Below are positions 1 through 9,029 of a stretch of DNA of 64,000 nucleotides, piece by piece. A program made the position numbers and the translations under genes. The notes beneath the pieces are model-generated. The model was given only the letters and a program-made list of their open reading frames with translations. It did no database searches and was not told where the DNA came from. Position 1 is the first letter of the stretch. Every line of letters begins with the position of its first letter. Source of the DNA: JAHEKB01 sp049115575 (GTDB lineage Bacteria > Bacteroidota > Bacteroidia > NS11-12g > UBA9320); NCBI GenBank assembly GCA_049115575.1, contig JAGDZU010000002.1, positions 310,001-374,000 on the forward strand, given 5' to 3'.

Positions 1-17
1 ATCAATATAATATTAGC

Positions 18-1757
18 TTGCTTAACAACATATCAGGTCCACAGGATCTTAAGAAAATTGAACTTAACAAGCTTGAAGAGCTCTGTGCTGAAATCAGGTC
101 TTTCTTTATAGATCAATTATTGGTAAATGGAGGTCATTTTAGTGCCAACTTGGGTGTGGTAGAGCTAACGGTCGCACTTCATTATGTTTTTGACTTACCC
201 ATTGACAAACTGATTTGGGATGTTGGGCACCAATCTTACATTCACAAACTACTTACTGGAAGAAAAGCTGAATTCAATACCATTAGAAAGTGGAAAGGTT
301 TGAGTGGGTTTCCAAATCTAAAGGAAAGTGAATATGATGCCTTTGGCACCGGACATTCTTCTACTTCCATATCTGCGGCCCTCGGAATGGCAGAGGCAGA
401 CAGATTGGATGACAACAACCATCATCATATAGCTGTGATAGGAGATGGCTCATTAAGCGGAGGAATGGCATTTGAAGCCCTGAACAATCTAGGCTGTTCA
501 ACTGCCAATGTCTTGGTTGTTGTAAACGATAATGAAATGGGCATTGACCCTAATCTGGGGGCTGTTAATCAGCATTTGGAGTATATAGAAGGTAGCAAAG
601 AGAACCTGTTTGAAAATCTCAACTTAGAATATGAAGGTCCTGTTGATGGCCATGATGTGGTAGCTCTGGTTCATCTTTTTGAGAGGCAGAGAGAATTGAG
701 TCATCCAAGAGTGGTGCATATAAAAACGCTAAAAGGGAAAGGTTACTCTCCTGCAGAGGAAGAACAAACCAAATGGCACAGTGTAAAATATGTAAAACTG
801 CCTGCCATAAAGCCTGAGACCTTAGAGGTTAAACCTCTAAAACTTCAAGAGGTGTTTGGTAAAACACTTTTGCAAATGGCGCTCAAAGATGATCGCATTG
901 TTGGGGTGACCCCCGCAATGCCTAGTGGTAGTTCAATGAATATCTTAATGGATGTTTTGCCTCAGAGAGTATTTGATGTAGGAATAGCAGAGCAACACGC
1001 CGTGACTTTTGCGGCAGGTTTGGCTTTAAAAGGTAAAAGACCTTTTTGTCATCTCTATTCTTCATTCGCACAAAGAGCATACGACCAAATAATACATGAT
1101 GTTGCTCTTCAAAAGATTCCTGTAATCTTTTGTCTAGATAGGGCTGGCTTAGTAGGCGAGGATGGACCAACGCATCATGGAATGTTTGATTTAGCATCAT
1201 TGCAAAGCATACCTAATCTAAGCATTATAGCTCCAAGAGATGAGTGGGAATTAAGAAACGCCATGGCATGGGCTGTGCAACATTTGGAAGGACCAGTTGT
1301 TCTCAGATATCCTAAAGGAAGAGGCTTCCATGTGGATTGGGAAAATGAAATTAACCTTCGCGATTTTAAAGGAGCGGAAGAAATAAATTCTGGAAAGGAA
1401 ATTTGTATTATTTCTATTGGGACCACTGCAGATGAGGCTCGTAAAGCAATTGATTTTGCTCAGCTTTCAAACAAAGTGAGGCATATTGACTTGAGATTTA
1501 TTAAGCCCCTAGATATGGAAATGTTGCAAGAAGTATTTGAGAACTCCGAGCATATACTTTGCATAGAAGATGGGATTGAGCAAGGCGGTGTTGGAATGAC
1601 ATTGAGCTCCTTAGCTTCGGATTTGGATTATAAAGGAAGCTTCAAACGCTTTAGTGTTACAAATGAGTTCAGTCCACATGGTACGGTAGAAGAACTTAAA
1701 GAATTCCATGGCTTGGATGCCAAAAGTATTGCGGCCTATTTAGTGAATCTCCAATAG
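18..1757 (+). CDS. dxs: 1-deoxy-D-xylulose-5-phosphate synthase
   Basis: Condenses pyruvate with glyceraldehyde 3-phosphate to DXP, the first step of the MEP isoprenoid pathway (cytosolic, thiamine-diphosphate dependent). Visible are the GGHFSANLGVVELTVALHY start of the family, the WDVGHQ motif, the ThDP motif GDGSLSGGMAFEALNN at residues 142-157, GPVDGHD near 208 and GIAEQHAVTFAAG in the pyrimidine-binding half. At 579 residues it is shorter than E. coli Dxs (about 620). The linker between GAVNQHL and the GPVDGHD block is only about 20 residues, where the E. coli enzyme has roughly 50. The listed start is a TTG. The frame is open to the left window edge, so the true start may lie a few codons outside. 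The 3' end overlaps the convergent gene by 18 bases. Confidence 0.95.
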   Translation: MLNNISGPQDLKKIELNKLEELCAEIRSFFIDQLLVNGGHFSANLGVVELTVALHYVFDLPIDKLIWDVGHQSYIHKLLTGRKAEFNTIRKWKGLSGFPNLKESEYDAFGTGHSSTSISAALGMAEADRLDDNNHHHIAVIGDGSLSGGMAFEALNNLGCSTANVLVVVNDNEMGIDPNLGAVNQHLEYIEGSKENLFENLNLEYEGPVDGHDVVALVHLFERQRELSHPRVVHIKTLKGKGYSPAEEEQTKWHSVKYVKLPAIKPETLEVKPLKLQEVFGKTLLQMALKDDRIVGVTPAMPSGSSMNILMDVLPQRVFDVGIAEQHAVTFAAGLALKGKRPFCHLYSSFAQRAYDQIIHDVALQKIPVIFCLDRAGLVGEDGPTHHGMFDLASLQSIPNLSIIAPRDEWELRNAMAWAVQHLEGPVVLRYPKGRGFHVDWENEINLRDFKGAEEINSGKEICIISIGTTADEARKAIDFAQLSNKVRHIDLRFIKPLDMEMLQEVFENSEHILCIEDGIEQGGVGMTLSSLASDLDYKGSFKRFSVTNEFSPHGTVEELKEFHGLDAKSIAAYLVNLQ

Positions 1758-2588
1758 GACTCTAAAACCAATTTCACAGGATTTAGAAGCAGGCATTTCC
1801 GAATCTACACGAATATCATAACCAGTAGAATTCCAGGATCCACCCATGGCAACTCCTTCTTCAACTAGCTCGGCTACGTTGCCACACATATTATAAAGTC
1901 CAAATTCATTGGGATAGTAAGATGGAATTTGAGTAGTAATGTAGGAATCTGAATCAAAACCTAAACTATCTATAACTATGTATTCTCCTTCTTCAGATTG
2001 ACTTACATATTCATCTCCAATCTGCTTGTAATTGTACATGGGGAGCCCTTCTTCGTTTTTGAGCAAAGCACCGTTCGCATAGCTCATTCTGCTATCTCCC
2101 CTTGCTGCTCTAATCCATTCATTTTTTCTCGGAAGTCGAGCTTTTACATGAATGTTTGGGTATGTTTTAGCGAGTTGTGCCGTAAGCCAATTGCAATAGG
2201 CGGTGGCTTGTTCAACGCTCACGCCAACTACAGGGTAGTCATTATAGGCTGGGTGGCTGTAGTAATGATCTACAAAGGGCTGTCCGAATTTAAGAGGTCC
2301 CTTTGCCCAAACTGTGGAGTCAGGAATCATTTTTTGTAATCTTGGGTCATTGTTGGTTTTCAACCAATACACAAACTCGCGATAATCTAAATTGCTCACT
2401 TCTGTAATGGAAATTAAACAAGAAGACACTGTATCCTTATGCCATTTCCAACCCTCATCTGTTTGTATTTGCAGATGTACTTCGCCGTGAGGAACAAAAA
2501 GGTAATGCTTATAAAGCGGTTTTAACTCTTTGGGCGACTTATAAGCCGATAGCACAAATAATGGAAGTAAAAGCAGAAGGACACGCAT
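1740..2588 (-). CDS. SUMF1/formylglycine-generating-enzyme-fold secreted protein
   Basis: 282 residues with an N-terminal hydrophobic signal (MRVLLLLLPLFVLSA), so probably exported. The rest has the FGE-sulfatase (SUMF1) fold: EVSNLDYREFVYWL, PVVGVSVEQATAYCNWL, ARLPRKNEWIRAARG, NEFGLYNMCGNVAELVEE, GGSWN and a final GFRVLLE. The CxxxxC active-site pair of true formylglycine-generating enzymes is not seen near the C-terminus, so catalysis is unlikely. Bacteroidota use such catalytically dead SUMF1 domains in envelope proteins such as GldJ and GldK. A structural or ligand-binding role is inferred. A TAGATTCG promoter-like element lies 12 bases before the ATG. Confidence 0.85.
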   Translation of the reverse strand: MRVLLLLLPLFVLSAYKSPKELKPLYKHYLFVPHGEVHLQIQTDEGWKWHKDTVSSCLISITEVSNLDYREFVYWLKTNNDPRLQKMIPDSTVWAKGPLKFGQPFVDHYYSHPAYNDYPVVGVSVEQATAYCNWLTAQLAKTYPNIHVKARLPRKNEWIRAARGDSRMSYANGALLKNEEGLPMYNYKQIGDEYVSQSEEGEYIVIDSLGFDSDSYITTQIPSYYPNEFGLYNMCGNVAELVEEGVAMGGSWNSTGYDIRVDSEMPASKSCEIGFRVLLEIH

Positions 2589-2600
2589 GAGAATCTAACG

Positions 2601-2608
2601 CGAATCTA
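2601..2608 (-). promoter_or_regulatory. -7-type promoter element TAGATTCG
   Basis: Read on the minus strand this is TAGATTCG, 12 bases upstream of the SUMF1-protein ATG. It fits the Bacteroidota -7 consensus TAnnTTTG in a TTCG variant that recurs in this window. No convincing -33 TTG was found, so this rests on motif and position only. Confidence 0.4.
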
Positions 2609-2622
2609 TTCAATTCATTGCA

Positions 2623-3783
2623 TCATGACTTGAAAGGAGTGGAGAATTTAGGATCTTGATTAATCTCTTGATCGGTTAAGGTTTCTAAAAATGCAACTAA
2701 GGCCGCTTTCTCGTCCGAAGTGAGATTAAGTTGTTGTACTACTCCGCCTGGTTTCAATCTTGGATCTAAGGCCGGCCCATCTTGAATTCCACTGTTGTAA
2801 TGTTCTACCACATCTTCAAGAGTCTCCAATGACCCGTCGTGCATAAAAGGTCCGCCTAACCCTATATTCTTAAGAGAGGGTGACTTGAATATGGTTGTTT
2901 CCCCTCCATCTAAGCCGTTGCTTCTAGATACGGCCACCAAAGAAAAGCTAGGAGGAACATGACATCCTGCGCAGCCTCCACCACCATTGTTTGGTGGTTG
3001 AAGAAAGAGAGTCTTACCTAAATTTTCTTGAGCCGAGTAATTATTAAAATCTCTACCAACACCCATACCTGGCCCGGGAGCATTTGGATTATAGGCCAGT
3101 GCAAATCCCTCATCAAACTTACTGTTATAAGATATCATGCTTCGCATGAATTGAGCCATAGCATCTTGCATACGTTCCTCGGTAATAGTGGTTGATCCAA
3201 AAGCCAGTTCAAAAAGCTCCGGGTAATAGGCCAATGCATTCATTTTTTGAATGAGCGCTTCTATACCTCCGTTGCTTGCATCAAAACCCATTTCTACCGG
3301 ATCTTGGATTGGCATTGTTGATTGAGCTTCTAAGCTAGGAGCTCTTCTGTCCCAGAAAAAATCGATACCCTCATAAAAGGCAGCATTAGCCAAGCGCATA
3401 GAATGAGCGCCTGTTTTTCCCCCGTCAAACCCAGTGCTCAAAACAGCAGTATCTGTAAATCCAAGACTCTGATCATGGCAGCTTGCACAGGAAACAGAAT
3501 TATCTATGCTCAAAGCTTTGTCATAGAATAGCACTCTTCCCAAAGTGGCGCCCATATTGGTGATTTGATTTCCTATTGGGGTATTTGTATTGAGATTCTG
3601 ATAGTAATTTGGAATGTCCTGATTGGAATAGTTAGCCAATGCATTCACATCAATATTTAGGAAGCTTTCAATACCGGGATAACTTTTCTCTGAGGGGTCG
3701 GTATTAGTTTCTTCTTTACATGAACTTAAAAAAACAAAGGAGGAAATAATAACTCCGAGTACAATCAAAGGGACTTTTCGCAT
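2623..3783 (-). CDS. Di-haem cytochrome c peroxidase (MauG/CcpA family) lipoprotein
   Basis: 386 residues. The signal peptide ends in the lipobox FLSSC (Cys22), so the protein should be lipid-anchored in the envelope. Two haem c attachment motifs are visible, CASCH at residues 99-103 and CAGCH at 271-275, in the spacing typical of bacterial di-haem peroxidases. Family signatures include GRVLFYDKALS before the first haem and SPSLKNIGLGGPFMHDG after the second. The expected role is H2O2 reduction with electrons from periplasmic cytochromes, although MauG-type oxidation of a protein substrate is also possible. It stands alone on the minus strand, with 64 bases between it and the Fe-S protein gene downstream. 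Confidence 0.93.
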   Translation of the reverse strand: MRKVPLIVLGVIISSFVFLSSCKEETNTDPSEKSYPGIESFLNIDVNALANYSNQDIPNYYQNLNTNTPIGNQITNMGATLGRVLFYDKALSIDNSVSCASCHDQSLGFTDTAVLSTGFDGGKTGAHSMRLANAAFYEGIDFFWDRRAPSLEAQSTMPIQDPVEMGFDASNGGIEALIQKMNALAYYPELFELAFGSTTITEERMQDAMAQFMRSMISYNSKFDEGFALAYNPNAPGPGMGVGRDFNNYSAQENLGKTLFLQPPNNGGGGCAGCHVPPSFSLVAVSRSNGLDGGETTIFKSPSLKNIGLGGPFMHDGSLETLEDVVEHYNSGIQDGPALDPRLKPGGVVQQLNLTSDEKAALVAFLETLTDQEINQDPKFSTPFKS

Positions 3784-3847
3784 ATTATTTAGACTCAGAA
3801 TGAGGGTCTTTTATTCCATTAAAATATTGAATGACAACAATTTGACA

Positions 3848-4639
3848 CTAAAGATCTTTGGCCATAACCACTAGTTCAGCTAAATCAAGAACAGAAACAT
3901 CTTTTTCTTTATCTGCATTTTTAACGCCGTCTCCAAGCATAGTGGTACAGAACGGGCAATTAGCAGATATGATGGAAGCCTTGGTATCAAGAGCTTCTTC
4001 GGTTCTTTCAACATTGATTTCTTTATCTCCTTGTTCAGCTTCTTTGAACATTTGGGCGCCACCGGCACCGCAACATAGCCCGTTTGTTCGGCAACGCTTC
4101 ATTTCCACTAATTCAGCATCCATGGCTTCCAGAATTCTTCTGGGTGCCACATATTCTCCATTTGCACGTCCAAGGTAACAACTGTCATGGTAAGTGATTT
4201 TTTTACCCTTGAATGCACCACCTTCAAAATGAAGCTTTCCTTGATCAATTAATTCCTGTAAGAGTTGAGTGTGATGAATGACATCATAGTTCCCACCTAG
4301 TTCAGGATATTCATTTTTGAGCGTATTAAAACAGTGCGGACACGTAGTGACTATTTTAGTGATTTCGTAGGCATTAAGTGTAGCTATGTTAGCCATAGCT
4401 TGCATTTGAAATAGAAATTCATTTCCAGCTCGTTTGGCAGGATCTCCTGTACAACTCTCTTCTGTACCTAATATGGCATATTTGATACCAACATGATGAA
4501 GAATTTTCACAAAGGCTTTGGTGATTTTTTGCGCTCGTTCATCAAAACTTCCTGCACAGCCTACCCAAAACAATACATCGGGTTTTTCTCCTTTGGCAGT
4601 TAACTCAGCTACAGTTGGAACTTGTATTGCATCGCTCAT
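3848..4639 (-). CDS. (Fe-S)-binding protein with CCG domains (HdrB/LutA-like)
   Basis: 263 residues, soluble, no signal peptide. Two cysteine-rich CCG-type units are visible. The first has ESCTGDPAKRAGNEF and CPHCFNTL, the second has HDSCYLG, LCCGAGGAQMF and ANCPFCTTML. The family binds a 4Fe-4S or non-cubane cluster and works with a membrane ferredoxin-type partner in electron transfer. That partner is probably the protein encoded at 7394-8698, which is normally adjacent but here is separated by a large outer-membrane gene. Substrate and electron acceptor cannot be read from sequence. A TAATTTGC element lies 7 bases before the ATG, so it probably has its own promoter. Confidence 0.9.
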   Translation of the reverse strand: MSDAIQVPTVAELTAKGEKPDVLFWVGCAGSFDERAQKITKAFVKILHHVGIKYAILGTEESCTGDPAKRAGNEFLFQMQAMANIATLNAYEITKIVTTCPHCFNTLKNEYPELGGNYDVIHHTQLLQELIDQGKLHFEGGAFKGKKITYHDSCYLGRANGEYVAPRRILEAMDAELVEMKRCRTNGLCCGAGGAQMFKEAEQGDKEINVERTEEALDTKASIISANCPFCTTMLGDGVKNADKEKDVSVLDLAELVVMAKDL

Positions 4640-4646
4640 TTGGCTT

Positions 4647-4654
4647 GCAAATTA
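4647..4654 (-). promoter_or_regulatory. -7-type promoter element TAATTTGC
   Basis: Minus-strand TAATTTGC lies 7 bases upstream of the Fe-S protein ATG. The same octamer precedes yebC at 58914. It is a near match to TAnnTTTG. A transcript starting about five bases downstream would have almost no leader. Confidence 0.35.
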
Positions 4655-4664
4655 CAAATTTCAC

Positions 4665-7352
4665 TTATGACTCTGCCCCTGCTTTTCGAATTTTATAAGT
4701 TAGGGTTCCCATGAAATAGTTTTGAATTGCGTTGGATTGACTTTGAATAAACCTATTGCCGCTCCACCACCTCCATAGGTTTTGATTTTGATCTAAAATG
4801 TCATAAGCTCTTATGCCTAAACTCCATCGTTGATTTTTATCAAAAAAGTAAGAAATTTCCGCATTCCAAATTGCTATACTGGCAGAACCTACTCTTGAGT
4901 TGCTTCCAAATATTTCCCAATAAAGACTGCTTGCTATTTCTAGTCGATCACTTGGGCTTATAACTATTTCCGCATCTATATCATGCGAAAGGAAAGCATT
5001 GTTTTTTGTTTCACCTATGCTTCCATTATTCTTAGTTAACACATAGTCAATGCTTAAAGACCAGTAGTCAAATTCATTGAATTGAATATTTGGGCCAAAT
5101 CCTATATCTATATTATCAATCTGCAGTTCCTCCTCGTTTCTAATAAAAAATGACTGCCCCATTCCATATTCAACATCCAAGCCTATTTGTGCTTTAATTT
5201 TATCAATCGGCCAAAGCATTTGTACATTGTAGTAAGCAGACAAAGAGTGCTTTAAGTTAAATACATTAGAAACAGAGTAATTACCTTCATCAATTTGATT
5301 GTGATTAACAATAGGATTCACATTAAACCTAGCCCAACCTCTCAAGCTCAGAATTTTCCCTAGACCAAATATTCGTTGATAATTCCAACTATTTCGGTAA
5401 GTCATATAGTTCTGCAATTCAATATTTCCTACGATGGTCTGGTAAGGATTACTATTGTCAATGACTGGAAGTATCTGATTAATCTGAGGCTTGCTCACAT
5501 TAGCTGTAATGTTAAATCTGAAATTGTATTTATGAGGTTTGCTAGACCTTAAAAACATATAAGGAATAAAGAACGTCTTATTAAAATCGTACTGATAATT
5601 GCTATCGGTTGTGAAAAGCCTGTTCTCTATGTTTTGATTAAGTTCAGGTACAAAATGCAGGGTAGTTAAAGAATCAATTTTGAATATGAGGTGAGCATAA
5701 TACTCTATGTTTTGAAATTGAACTTCTCCAACTGGGCTTTTACCCATTACAGTTGATTCATCTTGGCTCCATATGAAAGAGTGGTTGTATTTAGATGTTA
5801 AATAATTCAATCCAGGTCTAATTGTAAATTTTTCTGAAATTTTGTGCTGGTATCCAGTTGTAAAGGCCAGTGTAAATTCCTTGGTGTTCAATTTCTGTTT
5901 TAATAGTGGATCCTCATTACCGGGAAAGGGAAGCAATAATGTGTCGGTATTGAAATAAGAATCATAAATATTAGATAAATCTGAACCACCTACATATACC
6001 GAGGCTAAGAAATGATTGTCTTTATTGTTCTTACTTTTTCTAGTCCAGTGCAATTTGGAGGCAAATTTTTCATTGCCTTCATTTATAGCATCCTGATTTA
6101 CCCCACTGTTCACAAGAAGTTCATCTATGGACCTGTTCAATGACCTATTTAAATCTAGGCCTTGGTTTTGCATTTTGGACAATTGATTTCGGAAAACGAA
6201 CCTGTTTAGTGTATCCGGTTCCCACTCCATTTTGGCATTAATTTGATGATTGTTCTTGTCGCCGTTGGCCTCCTCACGTCTCTGAGAATACAATGAACCT
6301 TCTGATAAATAGATTTCAGAGTTTCTATCGGAAATACTCACCACGGATTCGTTGCTCAGAACATAAGCCACATCTATGTTCATTTTCTTAGCAGGAGTAA
6401 GATGAAGATTAGCTCCTCCGCCATTATATGACGTTATTCCACCATTCCACCATGTGGTTCTGTTAGGAGCATTGAATGGGTTAATCTCAAATGATTGCAA
6501 CGTATTCATTTCTTGCCAACCGTAAAGCCTTCTGTTTACATTGTTTGAACCACCAATAATTGACAATTGGGTTTCATCATTGAAGAAATTCATATTGCCG
6601 TGTAAGTTGTGATAGCTGTCAGTTCCATAGCCAGCCCTAATAGTTCCAAAATATCCTTTGTGATGCTCTTCTTTTAAAACTAGGTTTATTACTTTTTCTC
6701 TTTCGTTGCCATCTTCTCCAGTAAACTCATCTTCGTCTGTCTTACGGTCTATGAGCTCCACTTTATCAACTAGATCTGCATCCAAATTTTTTGTTGCAGC
6801 TTGTACATTTCCGCCAAAAAACTCTTTGCCATTAATGAGCACTTTGGTCACTACTTGCCCTTCTGTACTCACGGTGCCATCCTTATTAACCTGTATGCCT
6901 GGCATTTTTTTAATGAGGTCTTCTACCGACGCGTTGTTTTGAGTTTTAAAGCTAGAACTATTGTATACTACTGTATCTCCACTTAGAATAATTGGGATTT
7001 TAGGCGCTTTTACCATCAGCTCTTTAATGCTCACAGTTGATGGTGTCATAGATATAACCCATTCTTCAATGTTCTTATCTAGCGTAAGTGGAACATAGTT
7101 CACCTCAAAGCCAAAGCAGGCTATGGTAAGTAAATATTCACCTTCTTTAATACTGTTGAATTTGAAACTGCCATCTTCTTTGGAAATTACAAATTTGAGT
7201 ACAGTGCTATCAGAGGATTTAGCAAGGCCAACACTGGCAAAGCCAACGGGCTTAGAATTAGGATCTATGAGTTTGCCCTTCACTTGATAGTTCTGGGCGG
7301 ATGACCATAAAGTTAATAATAAGAAAGCGCTGAGGGTAAGGCAGGTTTTCAT
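4665..7352 (-). CDS. Outer-membrane beta-barrel protein with carboxypeptidase-regulatory-like N-terminus
   Basis: 895 residues from the ATG that begins the signal peptide MKTCLTLSAFLLLTLWSSAQ. A TTG six codons upstream is less likely. After the signal comes a CarboxypepD_reg-like Ig fold (VKGKLIDPNSKPVGFASV). A plug-like region follows with DTVVYNSSSFKTQNNASVED and KKMPGIQVNKDGTVSTEG. The long barrel typical of the OMP_b-brl_3 family then runs to the C-terminus. Such proteins are TonB-receptor relatives of largely unknown substrate in the outer membrane. It lies between the two Fe-S oxidoreductase genes on the same strand, 41 bases from the upstream one, so co-transcription is possible, but no functional link is evident. 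Confidence 0.9.
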   Translation of the reverse strand: MKTCLTLSAFLLLTLWSSAQNYQVKGKLIDPNSKPVGFASVGLAKSSDSTVLKFVISKEDGSFKFNSIKEGEYLLTIACFGFEVNYVPLTLDKNIEEWVISMTPSTVSIKELMVKAPKIPIILSGDTVVYNSSSFKTQNNASVEDLIKKMPGIQVNKDGTVSTEGQVVTKVLINGKEFFGGNVQAATKNLDADLVDKVELIDRKTDEDEFTGEDGNEREKVINLVLKEEHHKGYFGTIRAGYGTDSYHNLHGNMNFFNDETQLSIIGGSNNVNRRLYGWQEMNTLQSFEINPFNAPNRTTWWNGGITSYNGGGANLHLTPAKKMNIDVAYVLSNESVVSISDRNSEIYLSEGSLYSQRREEANGDKNNHQINAKMEWEPDTLNRFVFRNQLSKMQNQGLDLNRSLNRSIDELLVNSGVNQDAINEGNEKFASKLHWTRKSKNNKDNHFLASVYVGGSDLSNIYDSYFNTDTLLLPFPGNEDPLLKQKLNTKEFTLAFTTGYQHKISEKFTIRPGLNYLTSKYNHSFIWSQDESTVMGKSPVGEVQFQNIEYYAHLIFKIDSLTTLHFVPELNQNIENRLFTTDSNYQYDFNKTFFIPYMFLRSSKPHKYNFRFNITANVSKPQINQILPVIDNSNPYQTIVGNIELQNYMTYRNSWNYQRIFGLGKILSLRGWARFNVNPIVNHNQIDEGNYSVSNVFNLKHSLSAYYNVQMLWPIDKIKAQIGLDVEYGMGQSFFIRNEEELQIDNIDIGFGPNIQFNEFDYWSLSIDYVLTKNNGSIGETKNNAFLSHDIDAEIVISPSDRLEIASSLYWEIFGSNSRVGSASIAIWNAEISYFFDKNQRWSLGIRAYDILDQNQNLWRWWSGNRFIQSQSNAIQNYFMGTLTYKIRKAGAES

Positions 7353-7393
7353 CCGTATATACAAACGCAATGCAAGGTAGAATTATTCTAGTA

Positions 7394-8698
7394 TCATAAT
7401 TCCTTCGTCCAATTCGCTCTATCTGTCGGTGAGAACTGCCAAGGTGCTTGATTGTTCTCAATATTGCTGTTCATCATATTGAGTTCGTTTGGAGCATCTG
7501 CTTTTTCCATAACAAGAAACTGTCTCATACCATATATTATTTCCACCGGATTGATATTTACTGGACATGCCTCAACACATGCATTGCATGTAGTACAAGC
7601 CCATAATTCTTCTTTGCTAATATAGTCGTGTAGTGATTTTCCATCTGTATGATCAGCCCCATTTGTGGCTTTGGCAGCACCCAACTCTTCCATGCGATCG
7701 CGTGTGTCCATCATCACCTTTCTTGGAGATAATTTTTTACCTGTGAGATTTGCCGGGCAGCTAGAGGTGCATCTGCCGCATTCGGTGCAGGTGTATGCAT
7801 CAAGTAGATTCTTCCAGCTGAGATCTGTTATGTCATTAACTCCAAATTTTTCAGGAGGAGGTGCATTAGGGTCAGCTGCAGAAGGGTCTAACATTAACCT
7901 CACTTCATTAGTTACTTCTGGCATATTTTCAAATTGTCCTGCGGGATTCAATCTGCCGTAATAGGTGTTGGGAAATGCCAAAAAGATATGGAGATGTTTG
8001 CTGTAAGGCACATAGTTAAGAAATAGGAGAATCCCAATAATGTGTAGCCACCAAAAAAGTCGTTCATATAGATGCAAACCGTCTGCACTCACGCCATGAA
8101 ACAGCGGAGTTAAGAATTGACTTATGGGGTAGCTTCCATGCAGAACTGCTGTTGTATCTTGTATAGAAAACAGGCTTTGCTCTGATGCATTCATTAATAG
8201 CAAGGCAGACATCAATACTATCTCAATTAGTAAAATATATGTAGCATCTTTAGACGGCCATCCCTTCATTTCAGCTGAATGAAATCTTGGAATCCTTTGG
8301 ATCCATCTTCTAGCTAACAATAGAACACATGCCAACAAGACACCTATGGCCAATATTTCAAAAAAGCCAATTGCTAAATCATAAACTGGCCCTAAAAAGG
8401 AAAGCACTCTATGTGTTCCAAACAAGCCATCAATTATTATCTCTAAAACCTCTAGATTTATTAAGATAAAACCAGCATAAACTATAATGTGAAGAACTCC
8501 AGCAATTGGTCTGACTACCATCTTACTTTGCCCTAGGGCAATGCGAGCCATGTTTTTCCACCTTTGAGCTTTGTTGTCGCTGAGGTCCAAATCTCGCCCC
8601 ATATTAATGTTAGTTCTAATGCGCTTGACGCTCTTTACAAAAAAGAAGACTCCAATGAGGAGGGCAACTAGAAAAACAATTTGTTCAAGATACTGCAT
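7394..8698 (-). CDS. Membrane-anchored 4Fe-4S dicluster oxidoreductase subunit (HdrC/NarI-like fusion)
   Basis: 434 residues from the internal ATG (MQYLEQIVFLVALLIG). An ATG 11 codons upstream would overlap a -7-like element. The N-terminal half has about five membrane helices resembling a nitrate reductase gamma/DUF3483-type cytochrome region. The C-terminal half is cytosolic with two clusters, CTECGRCTSSCPANLTG and CTTCNACVEACPVNINP. It probably passes electrons between the quinone pool and the CCG protein at 3848-4639. The pair is widely conserved in Bacteroidota as adjacent genes. The substrate is unknown. Confidence 0.9.
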   Translation of the reverse strand: MQYLEQIVFLVALLIGVFFFVKSVKRIRTNINMGRDLDLSDNKAQRWKNMARIALGQSKMVVRPIAGVLHIIVYAGFILINLEVLEIIIDGLFGTHRVLSFLGPVYDLAIGFFEILAIGVLLACVLLLARRWIQRIPRFHSAEMKGWPSKDATYILLIEIVLMSALLLMNASEQSLFSIQDTTAVLHGSYPISQFLTPLFHGVSADGLHLYERLFWWLHIIGILLFLNYVPYSKHLHIFLAFPNTYYGRLNPAGQFENMPEVTNEVRLMLDPSAADPNAPPPEKFGVNDITDLSWKNLLDAYTCTECGRCTSSCPANLTGKKLSPRKVMMDTRDRMEELGAAKATNGADHTDGKSLHDYISKEELWACTTCNACVEACPVNINPVEIIYGMRQFLVMEKADAPNELNMMNSNIENNQAPWQFSPTDRANWTKEL

Positions 8699-8709
8699 GT
8701 AAGACCTTC

Positions 8710-8717
8710 CAAAATTA
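8710..8717 (-). promoter_or_regulatory. -7-type promoter element TAATTTTG
   Basis: Minus-strand TAATTTTG exactly fits TAnnTTTG and ends 11 bases before the ATG chosen for the Fe-S membrane protein. This favours the internal start at 8698 over the ATG at 8731. Confidence 0.4.
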
Positions 8718-8776
8718 ATCAAAAAGCCCATTTTAAATCACTCTAAAAAAATTGGTTTGGAAATTGGAATAAGTGT

Positions 8777-8784
8777 TATTTTCG
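8777..8784 (+). promoter_or_regulatory. Promoter element TATTTTCG for tRNA-Phe
   Basis: TATTTTCG followed by CAG lies 32 bases before the mature tRNA 5' end. A TTTG at 8756-8759 is 17 bases upstream, a plausible -33 partner. The identical TATTTTCGCAG string occurs before the MATE gene and mfd. Confidence 0.5.
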
Positions 8785-8816
8785 CAGCCTCATTTTTCAA
8801 AGAATGAGACAAGGTT

Positions 8817-8889
8817 GGTGCGGTAGCTCAGTTGGTAGAGCAATGGACTGAAAATCCATGTGTCGGCGGTTCGATCCCGCCCCACACCA
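8817..8889 (+). tRNA. tRNA-Phe (GAA)
   Basis: A 73-base cloverleaf. Acceptor strand is 8817-8823, and the D arm is GCTC/GAGC around AGTTGGTA. The anticodon stem is ATGGA/TCCAT (8843-8847, 8855-8859) with loop CTGAAAA and anticodon GAA. The variable loop is GTGTC, and the T arm is GGCGG-TTCGATC-CCGCC (8865-8881). The discriminator is A at 8889. The acceptor stem GGTGCGG/CCACACC has one C-A mismatch at pair 5-68. CCA is not encoded (next bases CAA). A promoter-like motif lies upstream and a terminator hairpin 13 bases downstream. Confidence 0.95.
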
Positions 8890-8902
8890 CAACTAATTTT
8901 TG

Positions 8903-8930
8903 TAACCCTCTGTATTACAGGGGGTTATTT
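8903..8930 (+). terminator. Rho-independent terminator of tRNA-Phe
   Basis: Arms TAACCCTCTGTA (8903-8914) and TACAGGGGGTTA (8916-8927) are complementary with one G-T wobble. The inner pairs open to form the loop, and the stem is followed by TTT. Position just after the tRNA supports termination. Confidence 0.7.
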
Positions 8931-9029
8931 GTCAGCGTACGTTTGCTGTTGTCGGATAGGTTGTCGTTTTCCTACCAAAATAATAATCAGCATCAGGATT
9001 GCAATGTTCTAGACCACTATATTTGTTTG

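Noticed and set aside
1740..2588. Active formylglycine-generating enzyme
   Set aside because: The C-terminal CxxxxC cysteine pair is absent and no sulfatase gene is nearby.
8832..9029. The open frame of the lipoprotein reaches back into tRNA-Phe
   Set aside because: The tRNA is certain, and the lipoprotein signal starts at 9027/9030, so the earlier codons are not protein.
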